This document shows, in pieces, positions 17,380 through 27,500 of a DNA stretch of 57,276 bases. Under the pieces are notes generated by a model. That model ran no database searches. It saw only the letters and a program-made list of their open reading frames with translations, and was not told where the DNA came from. Numbering within the stretch: the stretch's first letter is position 1; the number at the start of each line of letters is the position of its first letter. The stretch lies in the NCBI GenBank assembly GCA_015654835.1, contig JAATGG010000046.1, positions 1-57,276 of the forward strand, in the 5' to 3' direction. A program made the position numbers and the translations under genes. Source of the stretch: Terriglobales bacterium (lineage in GTDB: Bacteria > Acidobacteriota > Terriglobia > Terriglobales > Acidobacteriaceae).

Positions 17380-18059
17380 GAAAAGGTCTATTAAAAACGG
17401 GCAGACAGAGGGGACACGAACCGGTATAAAGGTACTGCTTTTAGGCGCGACAGGGCTTGTTGGGCGAAATGTTCTTCAACTCGCTCTGCGAGACCAACGT
17501 GTCTGGCAAATCATTGCGCCAACTCGCCACCGTCTTGGTCCTCACTCGAAACTGTTCAATCCGGTAGCACAGGAGCTAGCCACTTTGGTGGAGGAAGCCG
17601 CAGCTCACTCCATCGACTCGATGATATCCGCCGTCGGCGGCAACAATCGGCAAGCCTGGATCCAAGCAAGCCTTTTATCAGGTCGATTACGTGCTTCCGA
17701 TGATATTTGCCAAAGCCGCGTTTCAGGCAAACGCTCTTGCATGCGCTTTCGTCTCGTCTCCTAGCGCTTCCTTGTCGATTCCGTTGTTCTACTGCCGGAC
17801 CAAAGGCGAGCTCGAGCGGGACATGCGGAGCACAAGGTTCCGATCGCTCACGATTGTTCGCCCTGAAATGGTCGGGGGCCATCGAGAAGAAGTCCGTCTG
17901 GCAGAACGAATTGTATTTCCAATAGCGACATTTCTGCGGCCTGTTTTGCCAAAAGGATTGTGGATCAATCCTGTTTCCAGTATTGCGGGAGCGCTTCTTG
18001 ATGCCGTCATTGCGCGCGAAGATCGCTTGAGGGTACTGACTTCCAGCAACCCGGTATGA
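17357..18059 (+). pseudogene. Frameshifted NAD(P)-binding (atypical SDR/HTATIP2-like) gene
   Basis: Two overlapping frames make one protein. The first has the dinucleotide site KVLLLGATGLVGRNVLQLAL and runs to about 17650. There the homologous reading moves to the other frame (KPGSKQAFYQVDYVLPM), which continues as ANALACAFVSSPSAS, FYCRTKGELERDMRSTRFRSLTIVRPEMVGG and ends at 18059. One extra base near 17650 would explain it. Family: NAD(P)H-binding epimerase-like proteins of about 215 residues. Could be a sequencing error, but other lesions nearby favour real decay. Confidence 0.8.
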
Positions 18060-18121
18060 ATGGTCGTTGTGTTCTCACAGCTGAGACAGGTCGCCCAATT
18101 GGCGGCGAAACGTGAAAACTA

Positions 18122-18168
18122 AGTGTAGGCAACATCTACCTAACAGCGAGACCACAGGTCCCTACACT
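18122..18168 (+). terminator. Hairpin, possible terminator
   Basis: AGTGTAGG (18122-18129) pairs perfectly with CCTACACT (18161-18168); a T/C-rich run follows (CTTTATCCCTCTTA). The loop contains CTACCTAACAGCGAGA, which resembles the beginning of the 91-base dispersed element, so this may be a partial copy instead. Confidence 0.35.
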
Positions 18169-18272
18169 CTTTATCCCTCTTAGTCCTGCGATGATCGCTG
18201 TGTATTCCTACGACCGCCTGGCAACAAGCGCATTCGACGGCCCGCACAAACAGACACCACAAGGAGGAACGC

Positions 18273-19466
18273 ATGAAATTCTTGTTTGAAGATCCGTCAT
18301 TTTCTTTCGAGACGCTGAGGGCAATGGGTTTTGCGGTCGACGGCGGAGCCGACCTTGCAGACGTTCTCGTCACTGCATCCGCAATTGGCGAAGGAGACGA
18401 AGTTAGTTGGCTTCGCGAATGGAAGAACACAGCTCAAAGGATTCATCGAATCGCTGAAGAGTGCCTCGCGAAGGGACACAGAGTGAGCGCACGGGAAGCC
18501 TTTTTGCGTGCCTCAAATTATTACCGGACCGCGGAATTCTATCTCCGAGAAGATCCAAACAATACGCCCGATGTGCTCGCGTTGTCTAGATCTTCCCGCG
18601 AGACTTTCCTCAAAGCTACGCAACTAATGGACACCCCCGTCGAAGAGGTGCTGATTCCTTACGAGGGGACGACGCTGCCAGCGTATATTTTTAAGGTCGA
18701 TGACAGCGGGCAACCGCGTCCAACGGTTATCTATAACAACGGATTCGATTCGACCCGGGAGGAGGCCTATTGCGCGGTTGCTGCTACGTCCTTAAGACGT
18801 GGCTACAACGTTCTTGCTTTCGACGGCCCTGGACAGGGTTCAGCTTTGCGCGAGCAAGGCTTGGTATTTCGATCGGATTGGGAGCAGGTCGTCACTCCTG
18901 TGCTCGACTACGCCATCTTGCGTCCAGAGGTGGCAAACGACAGAATTATCATGTTCGGCTACAGTCTGGGAGCCTTGCTCATTGCGCGTGCAGCAGCTTT
19001 CGATCCTCGTCCGGCAGCGCTGATCTTGGACGATGGCATGATTGACTTCTTTGAGGCGAATGTAACGGGCATGCCGCCTTTCATGGTTGAGTGGCTCACG
19101 CAAAAACAGGATGAAGCATTCATTCCGGTTGCCCATATGCTGATGTCCCGATCGACTGCGATTCGGTGGTCATTGCAGAATGGTGTTTGGACATTCGGCT
19201 CAGCTTCCGTAGCCGAATACTTGCGGAAGACTTCCGAATACACGTTGAAGGGAATTCTCGAGAGAATCACTACCCCGACGCTCATTCTTGATGCCGCAGA
19301 TGATTATTATCTGAAAGGCCAGCCACAACAGGTCGCAAGTGGCCTCACGTGCCCCAACACACTAATTACCTTAACGCCAGAGGAAGGCGCCGCGGAACAC
19401 TGCCATATGGGGGCAATGAGACGCCTTCATCAGGTCATGTTTGATTGGCTCGACAAACTCATGTAG
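18273..19466 (+). CDS. Alpha/beta hydrolase with N-terminal helical domain (DUF1100/DHPON hydrolase-like)
   Basis: Cytoplasmic alpha/beta hydrolase of the prolyl-oligopeptidase-like group that includes 2,6-dihydroxypseudooxynicotine hydrolase. Residues 1-125 form a helical domain; the hydrolase core starts near 126 (IPYEGTTLPAYIF). Nucleophile Ser231 in GYSLGA, acid Asp in LILDAADDYY (about 345), His in GAAEHCHMGA (about 380); the oxyanion region is YNNGFDS. 397 residues, complete. AAGGAGGAACGC before the ATG is a strong ribosome binding site. Monocistronic, closed by a hairpin. Substrate unknown; C-C or ester hydrolysis of aromatic compounds is known for relatives. Confidence 0.9.
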   Translation: MKFLFEDPSFSFETLRAMGFAVDGGADLADVLVTASAIGEGDEVSWLREWKNTAQRIHRIAEECLAKGHRVSAREAFLRASNYYRTAEFYLREDPNNTPDVLALSRSSRETFLKATQLMDTPVEEVLIPYEGTTLPAYIFKVDDSGQPRPTVIYNNGFDSTREEAYCAVAATSLRRGYNVLAFDGPGQGSALREQGLVFRSDWEQVVTPVLDYAILRPEVANDRIIMFGYSLGALLIARAAAFDPRPAALILDDGMIDFFEANVTGMPPFMVEWLTQKQDEAFIPVAHMLMSRSTAIRWSLQNGVWTFGSASVAEYLRKTSEYTLKGILERITTPTLILDAADDYYLKGQPQQVASGLTCPNTLITLTPEEGAAEHCHMGAMRRLHQVMFDWLDKLM

Positions 19467-19477
19467 TGAATTGCCCG

Positions 19478-19513
19478 GGACGAGTGTCGCATTCTGTGAT
19501 GGGACACTCGTCC
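19478..19513 (+). terminator. Hairpin downstream of the alpha/beta hydrolase
   Basis: GGACGAGTGTC (19478-19488) pairs perfectly with GACACTCGTCC (19503-19513) around a 14-base loop. No T-tract, so an imperfect terminator or processing site. Confidence 0.45.
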
Positions 19514-19679
19514 TCCGAGGTAAGTATGGATTGCCACGCGAGCATATCGAAGGATTTTGGCCCCAGGGCAGAACAGAGTTCCCAAGAGAGACTTGAGACG
19601 TGTTTTGGGAAAGCGTGCTGGTTTTCGACACAAGCCTTCGCTTGAATATTCCATACGCCCAAGTGTCAGTACCCGTTCC

Positions 19680-19770
19680 CGTTACCTAACAGCAAGATCA
19701 CTGTTGCTCACCGTGACAGAGCTTTCGATACGCGTCAAGATTGCAGTAATGTCGAATAGTCTCTGTGGAC
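19680..19770 (+). repeat. 91-base dispersed element, copy C
   Basis: Gap-free match to 1877-1967 and 8150-8240, with palindrome TCACTGT-TGCTC-ACCGTGA (one mismatch). It lies 198 bases upstream of the pseudo-receiver that opens the sigma/HgdB/radical SAM/activase operon, in the same orientation as the other copies. The ~500-base gap 19467-19967 otherwise holds only the hairpin described above. Confidence 0.7.
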
Positions 19771-19967
19771 CTTCAGCACCAATATTGATGCGGAGATCTC
19801 TTTTGCTCTCACCCATCACAACATGTGACGCGTGAGTTTCGACACAAACCAGGCAACTGGTGTAGAGGCCATGCCACATGACGTGGGTAGAGAGCATGCG
19901 CGGCCTTTTCGCCATCAGAGATGGTTGAGATTACAGCGGGCGTTCTTCAACAGATTGAAGGTGTGCC

Positions 19968-20396
19968 ATGAGAAAAATTCTTCACGTACTATCCGTTGGG
20001 TCCGCGGATGCAAGTATGTTTGTCCGAGATGCACTCCTTGAGCGACAGAAATGCCGGCTGGCAAGTGCAACCTGCCTTCGAGAACTGTTCTCGATTGCGA
20101 AGGAGGAGAAAATTGAGATCGCAGTTCTGCACCAGAACCTCTCTCCCGCCGAGTTTCGTGAAACTGCAGGCTACATTCGCAAGAGGTGGCCCGCGGCAAA
20201 GATCCTTGTTGTGTGCTGCATGACAACAGATTTTCTTGAGGACCCACTGTACGATGAGCGGGCCACTCCAGGACTATCGCAGCAATCTCTTCTTTCGAAG
20301 ATCGAATGTCTAGCGGACACATCCGCATCGATGACGGTGGAAGCAAAGAATTGGCACGGCATTACCGTTAGAGATCGAAAAGGAAACCTGCCGTGA
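19968..20396 (+). CDS. Pseudo-receiver (CheY-like) protein lacking the phosphoacceptor
   Basis: 142 residues with a receiver-like alternation of strands and helices: KILHVLSVG, VRDALLERQKCRLASAT, EIAVLHQNLSPAEF, AAKILVVCCM. Where receivers have the phosphorylated Asp (strand 3 end) it has His-Gln, and the N-terminal acidic pair is missing, so it cannot be phosphorylated in the usual way. The C-terminal third is not receiver-like. Plausibly a protein-interaction module. It precedes the ECF sigma gene by about 50 bases and is probably its operon partner; a regulatory (anti- or co-sigma) role is only inference. Confidence 0.65.
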   Translation: MRKILHVLSVGSADASMFVRDALLERQKCRLASATCLRELFSIAKEEKIEIAVLHQNLSPAEFRETAGYIRKRWPAAKILVVCCMTTDFLEDPLYDERATPGLSQQSLLSKIECLADTSASMTVEAKNWHGITVRDRKGNLP

Positions 20397-20444
20397 ATGC
20401 ATGGATGCAGGCATTTCAGTTTCGGTCTTTGCGAGGAGGACACG

Positions 20445-21170
20445 TTGACGTTTACTGGAATGAAAGGCGTAGTAGATTTCGCATCGGCCCCAAAGTCCGT
20501 CCCGGCGCATCCCCAGCAGTTAGCTGATCTGTGCGCCTGGACAGAAGATCAATTAGTGGCTTCGGCGCAGAGGGGATGCCGCTCCGCATTCGATGAACTG
20601 TTTGTGCGGTATAAGCGCGTCGTGTACGGAGCTGCGCGCCGCTATGCGGACTCCTGCGACGAAGCAGAAGACTTGGTACAAGAAACCATGTTGCGCGCGT
20701 TTCGGAATATAGAGAAATTCCGTGGCCAAGCGCGGTTCTCCTCCTGGCTGGTCGCGATTGCCGTCAATGCCGGCATCTCGGCAAAACGCAAGGCTGGGCG
20801 TGCGAAATGGGTATATCTGGACGACCCACGAAAAGCGAAGGACAACGGCGTCGCTTTCGTTCTGGCTGACCGCCGAGCGACACCGGAACAAGTGTGCATT
20901 CGAAGGGAGCACAAAAAATTGTTGGCAGACAAGATTCGCCAGCTTCACCCCAAATATCGCGTTGTTCTGCAGGGGATGGACCTGGCGGGATCATCGATTC
21001 ACATCACGGCGTCTTCCTTGGGAATCACGGATGGCGCGGCAAAATCGCGCCTCTATCGTGCACGCCATATGCTCACAGATGCCCTGCAAACGTACACAAC
21101 TAAGAAGTTTGTACGGAAGGATGCCGCTCATCCACTGGAGTCCCCTCATCGGCAGAGTAGATTTCTATGA
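20445..21170 (+). CDS. ECF-type RNA polymerase sigma factor
   Basis: Alternative sigma factor. Region 2: AFDELFVRYKRVVYGAARRYADSCDEAEDLVQETMLRAFRNIEKFRGQARFSSWLVAIAVNAGI, with all hallmarks of sub-regions 2.1-2.4. Region 4: LHPKYRVVLQGMDLAGSSIHITASSLGITDGAAKSRLYRARHML. The TTG start at 20445 has GAGGAGG five to six bases upstream; ATG 20460 is the next candidate and the frame is open back to 20397. It overlaps the HgdB-like gene by four bases (ATGA), so the two are translationally coupled. No anti-sigma gene is visible. It may drive its own operon. Confidence 0.92.
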   Translation: MTFTGMKGVVDFASAPKSVPAHPQQLADLCAWTEDQLVASAQRGCRSAFDELFVRYKRVVYGAARRYADSCDEAEDLVQETMLRAFRNIEKFRGQARFSSWLVAIAVNAGISAKRKAGRAKWVYLDDPRKAKDNGVAFVLADRRATPEQVCIRREHKKLLADKIRQLHPKYRVVLQGMDLAGSSIHITASSLGITDGAAKSRLYRARHMLTDALQTYTTKKFVRKDAAHPLESPHRQSRFL

Positions 21171-22936
21171 ATGGAGTCTCAGCACCACACCAAATACCTG
21201 ACGAAAGGTATTCGTGCGACAATCTGCGCGCACCACTGATCCCACACGAAGCGGCCTTCTCCGCCGCCGAGCGTGCCACGGTAACGATCCTTTTTGGCGG
21301 TCTTACCTGGAAGCACGAGCGGCTCATTGAAGGTCTCCTTGCCGGAGCAGGCTATCTGTGCCAGAAGCTACCGGAGACCGATCGGGCAGCACATGAACTG
21401 GGCAAGGAATTCTGCGCCAGCGGCCTCTGCAATCCTGTTTACTTCACCGTCGGCAATCTCATCCGTTTCCTCGAAGAGAAGCACAAGGCAGGCCTTCCCC
21501 GCGAAGAAATCGTTTGCCGCTTCGTCTACTTCACGGCGGCCTGTGGTGGCCCTTGCCGCTTCGGCATGTACGAATCAGAGTTCCGCGTGGCCCTGAATGC
21601 TGCCGGCTACGTGGGCTTCCGCGTGCTCTCTTTCTCGCAGGACCACGGCATCCGTGCCTCCACTGGCCATAGCGGCCTCCAGTTCTCCGTCGACTTCGGT
21701 ATGAACGCGCTGCACTCGTTCATCCTGGGCGATCTCCTGAACTCCACTCAGCACCGGCTCAGACCGTACGAAGTCAGAGCCGGCGCGACCGATCAGGCTA
21801 TCGCACGTATGACCGAAATGATCGCGCAGCACTTCGCAGCGCACAGTGCGTTCGAGCTTCGCGGGCACGTGCCGGCCTTTCTGCTGCCTCGCGACACCTC
21901 TCGGGCCTACCGCATCCCCAACACCCTCGGGAAAGTCTGGTCGCATTTGTACGGCCACGCGCTCACCGGTGTTCTACCCGCGGCAGCCAACGAACTCCTG
22001 ACCGTTGAGGTGGACTGGCTGCGCGTGCGCCCGGTAGTCAAGGTCATCGGAGAGTTCTGGGCACAGATGACCGAGAGCGATGGCAATTTTCGCATGCTTG
22101 AGTTCCTTGAAAAGGAAGGCACGGAGGCGTCGATCGAACCCGTCAGCACCTGGCTGCTCTACATGCTGCATCAGCGCAAAGCGCGCGTCGCCTTTAGCCA
22201 GCAAATGGCTGCTTACGCAGCACCATGGACTTCTCCTGTCAAAGCCCTCGCCGTACGCGCTGCGGCATGGGCCAAGCAGACGGGCCTTTCCCTCGGCACC
22301 GGGATTTACCGCCGTCATTTCCGCCGTCTGGCCCGTCTGCTCGGATTACCCGAACAATTGTTGGTATCGCAGAAGACACTCTCAACATTGGCGGCACCCT
22401 ATTACAGTACCTTCCTGCGCGGCGGTGAAGGGCACCTGGAAGTGGGCAAAACCCTCTATTACACGCAGCACAAAGTATGCCATCTGGTTCTGGCGTTAAA
22501 GCCCTTCGGCTGCCTGCCCTCCGTGCAATCGGACGCTGTGCAGGCATCGCTCGTCGAGCGGTTTCCCGAGGTCAGCTTCCTCTCCATCGAAACCTCTGCT
22601 GACGGCGAGATTCACGCCTACAGTCGTGTACAGATGGCGCTGTCAGAAGCCCGAGCGAAGGCCACGACGGAGTTCGCGCAAGCTCTCCACAAGGCCCGGC
22701 ACTCACTCGATGAAATTCGAGAGTTTGTCGCAGCGCATGCGGAACTGCGCCACCCACTCTTCCCGATTCCACGCCACGCGGGCGTGGTTTCTACTGCCGC
22801 CAACTTCTTGTTGTATACGGACCAACTCATGTCTGCCCACCTTACGAACGGTGCTGTGCTGCATTCCCGGCGAGATCCTCGGCTTCAGGAGGCAGTAATA
22901 CAGCATGTTCATCCCACACAGGAGACTGAATCTTGA
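21167..22936 (+). CDS. HgdB/BcrB-like (COG3581, 2-hydroxyacyl-CoA dehydratase/double-cubane type) protein
   Basis: 589-residue protein of the group that in other bacteria forms the C-terminal part of very large 'CoA-activase plus DUF2229' proteins. Family features: GKEFCASGLCNPVYFTVGNLI (Cys83, Cys88), RFVYFTAACGGPCRFGMYESEFR (Cys126, Cys130), then SFSQDHGI. These cysteines are likely cluster ligands. Related enzymes are the iron-sulfur dehydratases/reductases HgdAB and BcrBC and the double-cubane cluster proteins that reduce small molecules after ATP-driven activation. The partner activase is three genes down (24528). Starts within the sigma gene and overlaps the radical SAM gene by four bases. 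Substrate unknown. Confidence 0.8.
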   Translation: MNGVSAPHQIPDERYSCDNLRAPLIPHEAAFSAAERATVTILFGGLTWKHERLIEGLLAGAGYLCQKLPETDRAAHELGKEFCASGLCNPVYFTVGNLIRFLEEKHKAGLPREEIVCRFVYFTAACGGPCRFGMYESEFRVALNAAGYVGFRVLSFSQDHGIRASTGHSGLQFSVDFGMNALHSFILGDLLNSTQHRLRPYEVRAGATDQAIARMTEMIAQHFAAHSAFELRGHVPAFLLPRDTSRAYRIPNTLGKVWSHLYGHALTGVLPAAANELLTVEVDWLRVRPVVKVIGEFWAQMTESDGNFRMLEFLEKEGTEASIEPVSTWLLYMLHQRKARVAFSQQMAAYAAPWTSPVKALAVRAAAWAKQTGLSLGTGIYRRHFRRLARLLGLPEQLLVSQKTLSTLAAPYYSTFLRGGEGHLEVGKTLYYTQHKVCHLVLALKPFGCLPSVQSDAVQASLVERFPEVSFLSIETSADGEIHAYSRVQMALSEARAKATTEFAQALHKARHSLDEIREFVAAHAELRHPLFPIPRHAGVVSTAANFLLYTDQLMSAHLTNGAVLHSRRDPRLQEAVIQHVHPTQETES

Positions 22937-24222
22937 GCGATCTACCCAGGCTGTCCACCGAATCCGGCTCCGCTTATCGCATCAATGACGCCATCAATGA
23001 CGAGTTGATGAGCGGTAGCCGGTCGCAAGTTCCGCCTCCACCCGGCGGAGTGCGGCAAACCCTGCCTGAGCCGGTCTTTCCGCAAAAGCCCAACTTGTAC
23101 ACGGCCCACGACGAATCCTACTTACCCAAGAATGGCAAGCGCCACTGGACCGTTCCGCAGATCTACCACGCGATGCGGGGCTGGATGTTTCCCTATTTTC
23201 ACTCGCGTCTTCAGAGCGGAGAATTCCATCCCATCATCACCTACCTCTTTAACGAGTGGAAATGCAACCTCGATTGCAACTACTGCTGGGCCTACGATAA
23301 CCGCGTCAATGGCATGACCGAGGACATTGCCAAGCGTTCCATCGATTGGTTGCACTCGACAACCTGCCGTGTGCTTGCGCTCATGGGTGGCGAAGTGTTG
23401 CTGCGTCCCCAGTTCGCGCACAAGGTCATCTACTACGCGGCCAAGCGAGGCTTCTGGGTTTATTTGCCTACAAACGGCCGCCTCATGAAACCAGATATCA
23501 TCGATCGCATTGCCGATGCCGGCGTTGCCACCGTGAACCTGGCCGTCGATGCCTGGGACATAAAGCCAGGGCTACCCAAGGCAATGGTTCCCATTCGCCA
23601 GGGCTTCAATCACCTCGTGCGCAAGCAGTACAAATACGGCTACTCCGTGTTCCTCAACATCAATATTTGCCGCAACAACCTGAAGGACGTGCGCATGTTG
23701 ACCGAGCTCGCACATGACAACGGAATCGCCACCGACTACCACATCTGCGAGTCGCCCATGTTGGAACATGGCGACTTCAGGCATCTGGAGGACAACCCGG
23801 TCTTCATCCGCCCCGAGGATCATGCGGCTATCGGCGAACTCATCGACTGGTTGATCGAAAAGCAGAACTCCGGCTGGCAGATGGTCAACTCCGTCCAGCG
23901 CCTCGCCGAGATGAAGAAGTTCATGAACAAGGAACTAGAAGAGTGGGGCTGCCGCGCCGGTCAGAACAGCATCATCATCCGCACGGACGGAACGCTCGCG
24001 CCATGCTTTCCCATGTATTCCACAAATCATGACTGGGGAACCATTGAAGCACCGCGGATGGAGCCGAATCAGCTGAAGGCCATGAAATATGCTTGCGAGG
24101 CAAACTGTTTCTCCACGCTCAACCACATTCTCGCCTTCTGCTACAACGACACCCGCGTCATTCATTGGTTGTTCAAGCAGGCGCTGCACGGCTTCCAGGG
24201 AGTACGCGGCAACATGGAGTAG
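22933..24222 (+). CDS. Radical SAM/SPASM-like protein
   Basis: S-adenosylmethionine radical enzyme. CxxxCxxC at Cys111, Cys115, Cys118 (CNLDCNYCW) binds the [4Fe-4S] cluster; MGGEVLLRP is the SAM-binding GGE motif. The C-terminus has SPASM-like auxiliary cluster cysteines: CRAGQNSIIIRTDGTLAPC, then CEANC and a further Cys in LAFCYND. The N-terminal 100 residues are Pro-rich and specific. TTG start with GGAGA upstream, overlapping the previous stop by four bases. Within a reductase/activase operon it may mature a cofactor or modify a peptide or the partner protein. No precursor peptide is obvious except the small frame at 24248. Confidence 0.88.
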   Translation: MSDLPRLSTESGSAYRINDAINDELMSGSRSQVPPPPGGVRQTLPEPVFPQKPNLYTAHDESYLPKNGKRHWTVPQIYHAMRGWMFPYFHSRLQSGEFHPIITYLFNEWKCNLDCNYCWAYDNRVNGMTEDIAKRSIDWLHSTTCRVLALMGGEVLLRPQFAHKVIYYAAKRGFWVYLPTNGRLMKPDIIDRIADAGVATVNLAVDAWDIKPGLPKAMVPIRQGFNHLVRKQYKYGYSVFLNINICRNNLKDVRMLTELAHDNGIATDYHICESPMLEHGDFRHLEDNPVFIRPEDHAAIGELIDWLIEKQNSGWQMVNSVQRLAEMKKFMNKELEEWGCRAGQNSIIIRTDGTLAPCFPMYSTNHDWGTIEAPRMEPNQLKAMKYACEANCFSTLNHILAFCYNDTRVIHWLFKQALHGFQGVRGNME

Positions 24223-24247
24223 GCATTGAATCGCCGAGGATCTGCAT

Positions 24248-24445
24248 ATGAAGAAGGGCTACCAGTATCTTCTCTCTCAACTGCTGGATCTTCCCGGCAC
24301 TCGCTTCGTAGCCGGACAACTACACAGAATGATTCGAGCACTCATACACGGCTGCTTGACAATAATCTATCTGGCATGCTTTTTGATACTGCATTTTTCT
24401 CTGCTGAATCTAACCAGATCGCACATACGACGCTTGCGGGAGTGA
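24248..24445 (+). CDS. Possible small membrane protein, 65 aa
   Basis: Short open frame between the radical SAM and activase genes. Residues 30-55 (MIRALIHGCLTIIYLACFLILHFSLL) form one strongly hydrophobic helix with a basic tail. The ATG lies 26 bases after the preceding stop; GAGGAT is a weak ribosome binding site. It could be a single-pass membrane subunit, a radical SAM substrate, or nothing. Low confidence because nothing recognisable supports it. Confidence 0.3.
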   Translation: MKKGYQYLLSQLLDLPGTRFVAGQLHRMIRALIHGCLTIIYLACFLILHFSLLNLTRSHIRRLRE

Positions 24446-24527
24446 TGGCATCGGTGTGGGCTTAGCATCAGTTCGAATAGCTCAAAGATGTTTATATGCG
24501 CGGAATCGCCTGAGGAGGAAGGAAATC

Positions 24528-27500
24528 ATGCAGCAGTTCTTTGCGGGACTCGACGTTGGTTCAACGACTGTGAAAACCGTTGTGTGTTCCGCGAATGACA
24601 GAAGAATCCTCTTTCACAAATACGTGCGCCACGAAAGTCATCAGGCGGAGACAGTCTTTGATTCCGTTCGGGAGATAAAGCGGGAACTCAGTATTTCAGA
24701 CGAGAATCTGTGCGTGTTTATGACTGGAAGCGGAGGCCATCGTCTTGCCGAACCACTTGGGGCACGTTTCGTCCAGGAAGTAGCCGCAGTCAGTTCTGCG
24801 GTCGAAACCGGTTTTCCCGATGTACGCTCCGTCATCGAACTCGGCGGACAGGACGCCAAGATGATCTTCTTCCAGGAGAGCGGCGATGGCAGCCGCATGA
24901 AGAAGATTGCCACCATGAACGACAAGTGCGCCGGAGGAACCGGTGTTGTGATCGAGAAGATCGCCGCCAAACTGCATATTTCCTCCCATGACCTGCACAC
25001 GCAGAGCTATGACTATGTGCAGGTGTACCCCATTGCCGGCAAGTGTGGTGTATTTGCCGAAACCGACATTACCGGTCTGCAAAAACAGGGGGTTCCACCC
25101 GACCAGTTGATGGCCTCGCTGTTCCAGGCGGTCGTGCTACAGAACCTGAGCGTACTCACACGCGGCCACACGCTGCGGCCCAAAGTGTTTCTGCTCGGCG
25201 GTCCGAATGCTTTCTTCCCTGGCCTGCAAGCCGCGTGGCGAAAAGGTCTGCTCGATCTGTGGACGCGAAAGAATATTGCCATCCCCTCCGCAATTCCTCC
25301 AGAGGAACTCGTCGTCATCCCGCCAATGGCGGAGTACTTTGCCGCAGTAGGCGCGATTCAATTCGGCGCTGCGGAGCAAGACAATACCGTCCAGTACAAA
25401 GGCACCTATGCACTGGAAGAGTACATTCGCAGGCAGGATCTTTCGGCCAGGTGCCCGGAGGAACCGGGCAGCCTGCGCGGAAGCCTGGATGAGTTCGAGC
25501 ACTTTCGCAAGACCTATTCCCTGCCCTCTCCTGTGCTCCCGCGGTCGTGCTCCAACAGTGGTGTTTTTATAGGTTTGGATGGCGGCTCGACTTCCACCAA
25601 AGCCGTCGCACTCTCCGAGGATGGCGAAGTCATCGCCAGCTCCTACAGGCTCTCCCAGACCGATCCGATCTCGGATGCAGTCGCCGTTCTGCGCGAACTC
25701 AGAGATGAGCTATTGCAGGCCGGCTTATCGACTCAGGTTCTGGGACTCGGAACTACTGGATACTCCAAGGGCTTGCTTGCCAAGGCGCTCTCCGCGGATG
25801 TGGCCCTGGTGGAAACCGTGGCTCACGCGCAGTCATCCCTTCGCGTCTTTCCCGATGCGGACGCCATCATCGATGTCGGCGGCCAGGACATCAAGATCAT
25901 CGTACTGCGAGACGGAACGGTCAAAGACTTCAAACTGAACACGCAGTGTTCGGCGGGCAATGGATACTTTCTGCAGGCTGCCGCCGAGTCCATTGGCATT
26001 CCCGTTGAGGATTTTGCCGATGCAGCCTTTCGCGCACACCGGATGCCCGAGTTCAGCTATGGCTGCGCTGTCTTTCTGCAGTCGGACATCGTAAACTTTC
26101 AGCGGCAGGGATGGAAGCCCGAAGAGATCCTTGCCGGACTGGCCGCCGTGCTGCCCAAGAATATCTTTCTCTATGTCGCCGGAGTATCCAACGTAGCGGC
26201 GCTGGGCCGGCGCTTCGTGTTGCAGGGCGGAACGCAAAGAAACCTCGCCGTCGTAAAAGCCGAACTGGACTTCATCCGGAAGCACTACCATGGCGACGGA
26301 GAGCCCGAGGTGTTCGTGCACCCTCACTGCTGCGAGGCCGGCGCGATCGGCGCAGCACTGGAAGCGATCGATCTCTGGAAGTCCGGCCACTCAACCGTCT
26401 TCCGTGGTTTTCAGGCACTCGATGTCCTTCGCTATGCTGCCCGCCGCGACGAAACTACGCGCTGCCATTTCTGCGCCAACCGCTGTCTGCGAACCTTCGT
26501 CGAACTGACGTCGGAGACCGCTGCTGCCGATATTCCCAGGCGTATCATCGTCGCCACGTGTGAGCGTGGCGAGGCCGAAGATGCAAGCACGGCCAAAACA
26601 ATCAGCACGGTCTGGGCTGGCCTGCGGCAGAGTTCCCCCAACTACGTGCAATTGGCCGCGGAACAAGCGTGGCAATCGATGTCGCCAGAGTCCACGCACA
26701 CCGCCGCGCCGCGCCGCGCGCTCCTACCTTTCTTGAAGAACGGCCTGCTCGAAAGGCAGGACCAACGCAGCCGTATGCACATCGGCATTCCACGCGCGCT
26801 CAATCTCTTCACTTACGCGCCGCTCTTCTCCGCCTATTTCGAAAGCCTCGGCGTGCCGTCCACAAACCTGCACTACTCGCACTTCACGAATCCCGGGCGC
26901 TACCAGGAAGCTGCCGGTTTTTCTGCCGTCGATCCGTGCTTCCCCTCCAAAGTCTCCACAGCCCACGTCTTCGATCTGCTGCAACAGTCTAAACAGTGCC
27001 ACCTTGACGCCATCTTCTTCCCCATGTTTGACGTGCTGGCGACGCAGCTCGACAACTGCTCTGGATCGAGCGCATGTCCCTCCGGATCGGCCACACCGGA
27101 AGCAGTCAAGGCGAACTTCTCTCGCGCCGTGGACTGGTTCCGCGAAGCACACGTGCGGTACCTGAACCCGATACTTGATCTTGCGGACCGCGACTTATTC
27201 ACCTATCAGATGTTCGCCTGCTGGAAAGACCTGCTGCATCTCGACTGGGCAGAACATACACGCGCCGTCGGCATCGCCTTCAGCCTTTGGGAGACCTTCG
27301 AGGCCCGCTTCCGCCAGCGTGCCAGCCTCACGCTCAACGAACTGGAGCACAGCGGAAACATCGGACTTGTGATGCTTGGCCGCCCGTATCATCACGATCC
27401 CGGATTGAACCAGGGAATCCTTGAAGAATTAAACCGCCTTGGCTACCCGATCTTCTCGCAGAATCTACTTCCACTCGGCGCAGACCTGCTTGCGCGCCTG

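Noticed and set aside
24356-24390. A sigma-70 promoter with TTGACA before the activase gene
   Set aside because: The only -10-like sequence (GATACT) is about 23 bases away, outside the usual spacing.
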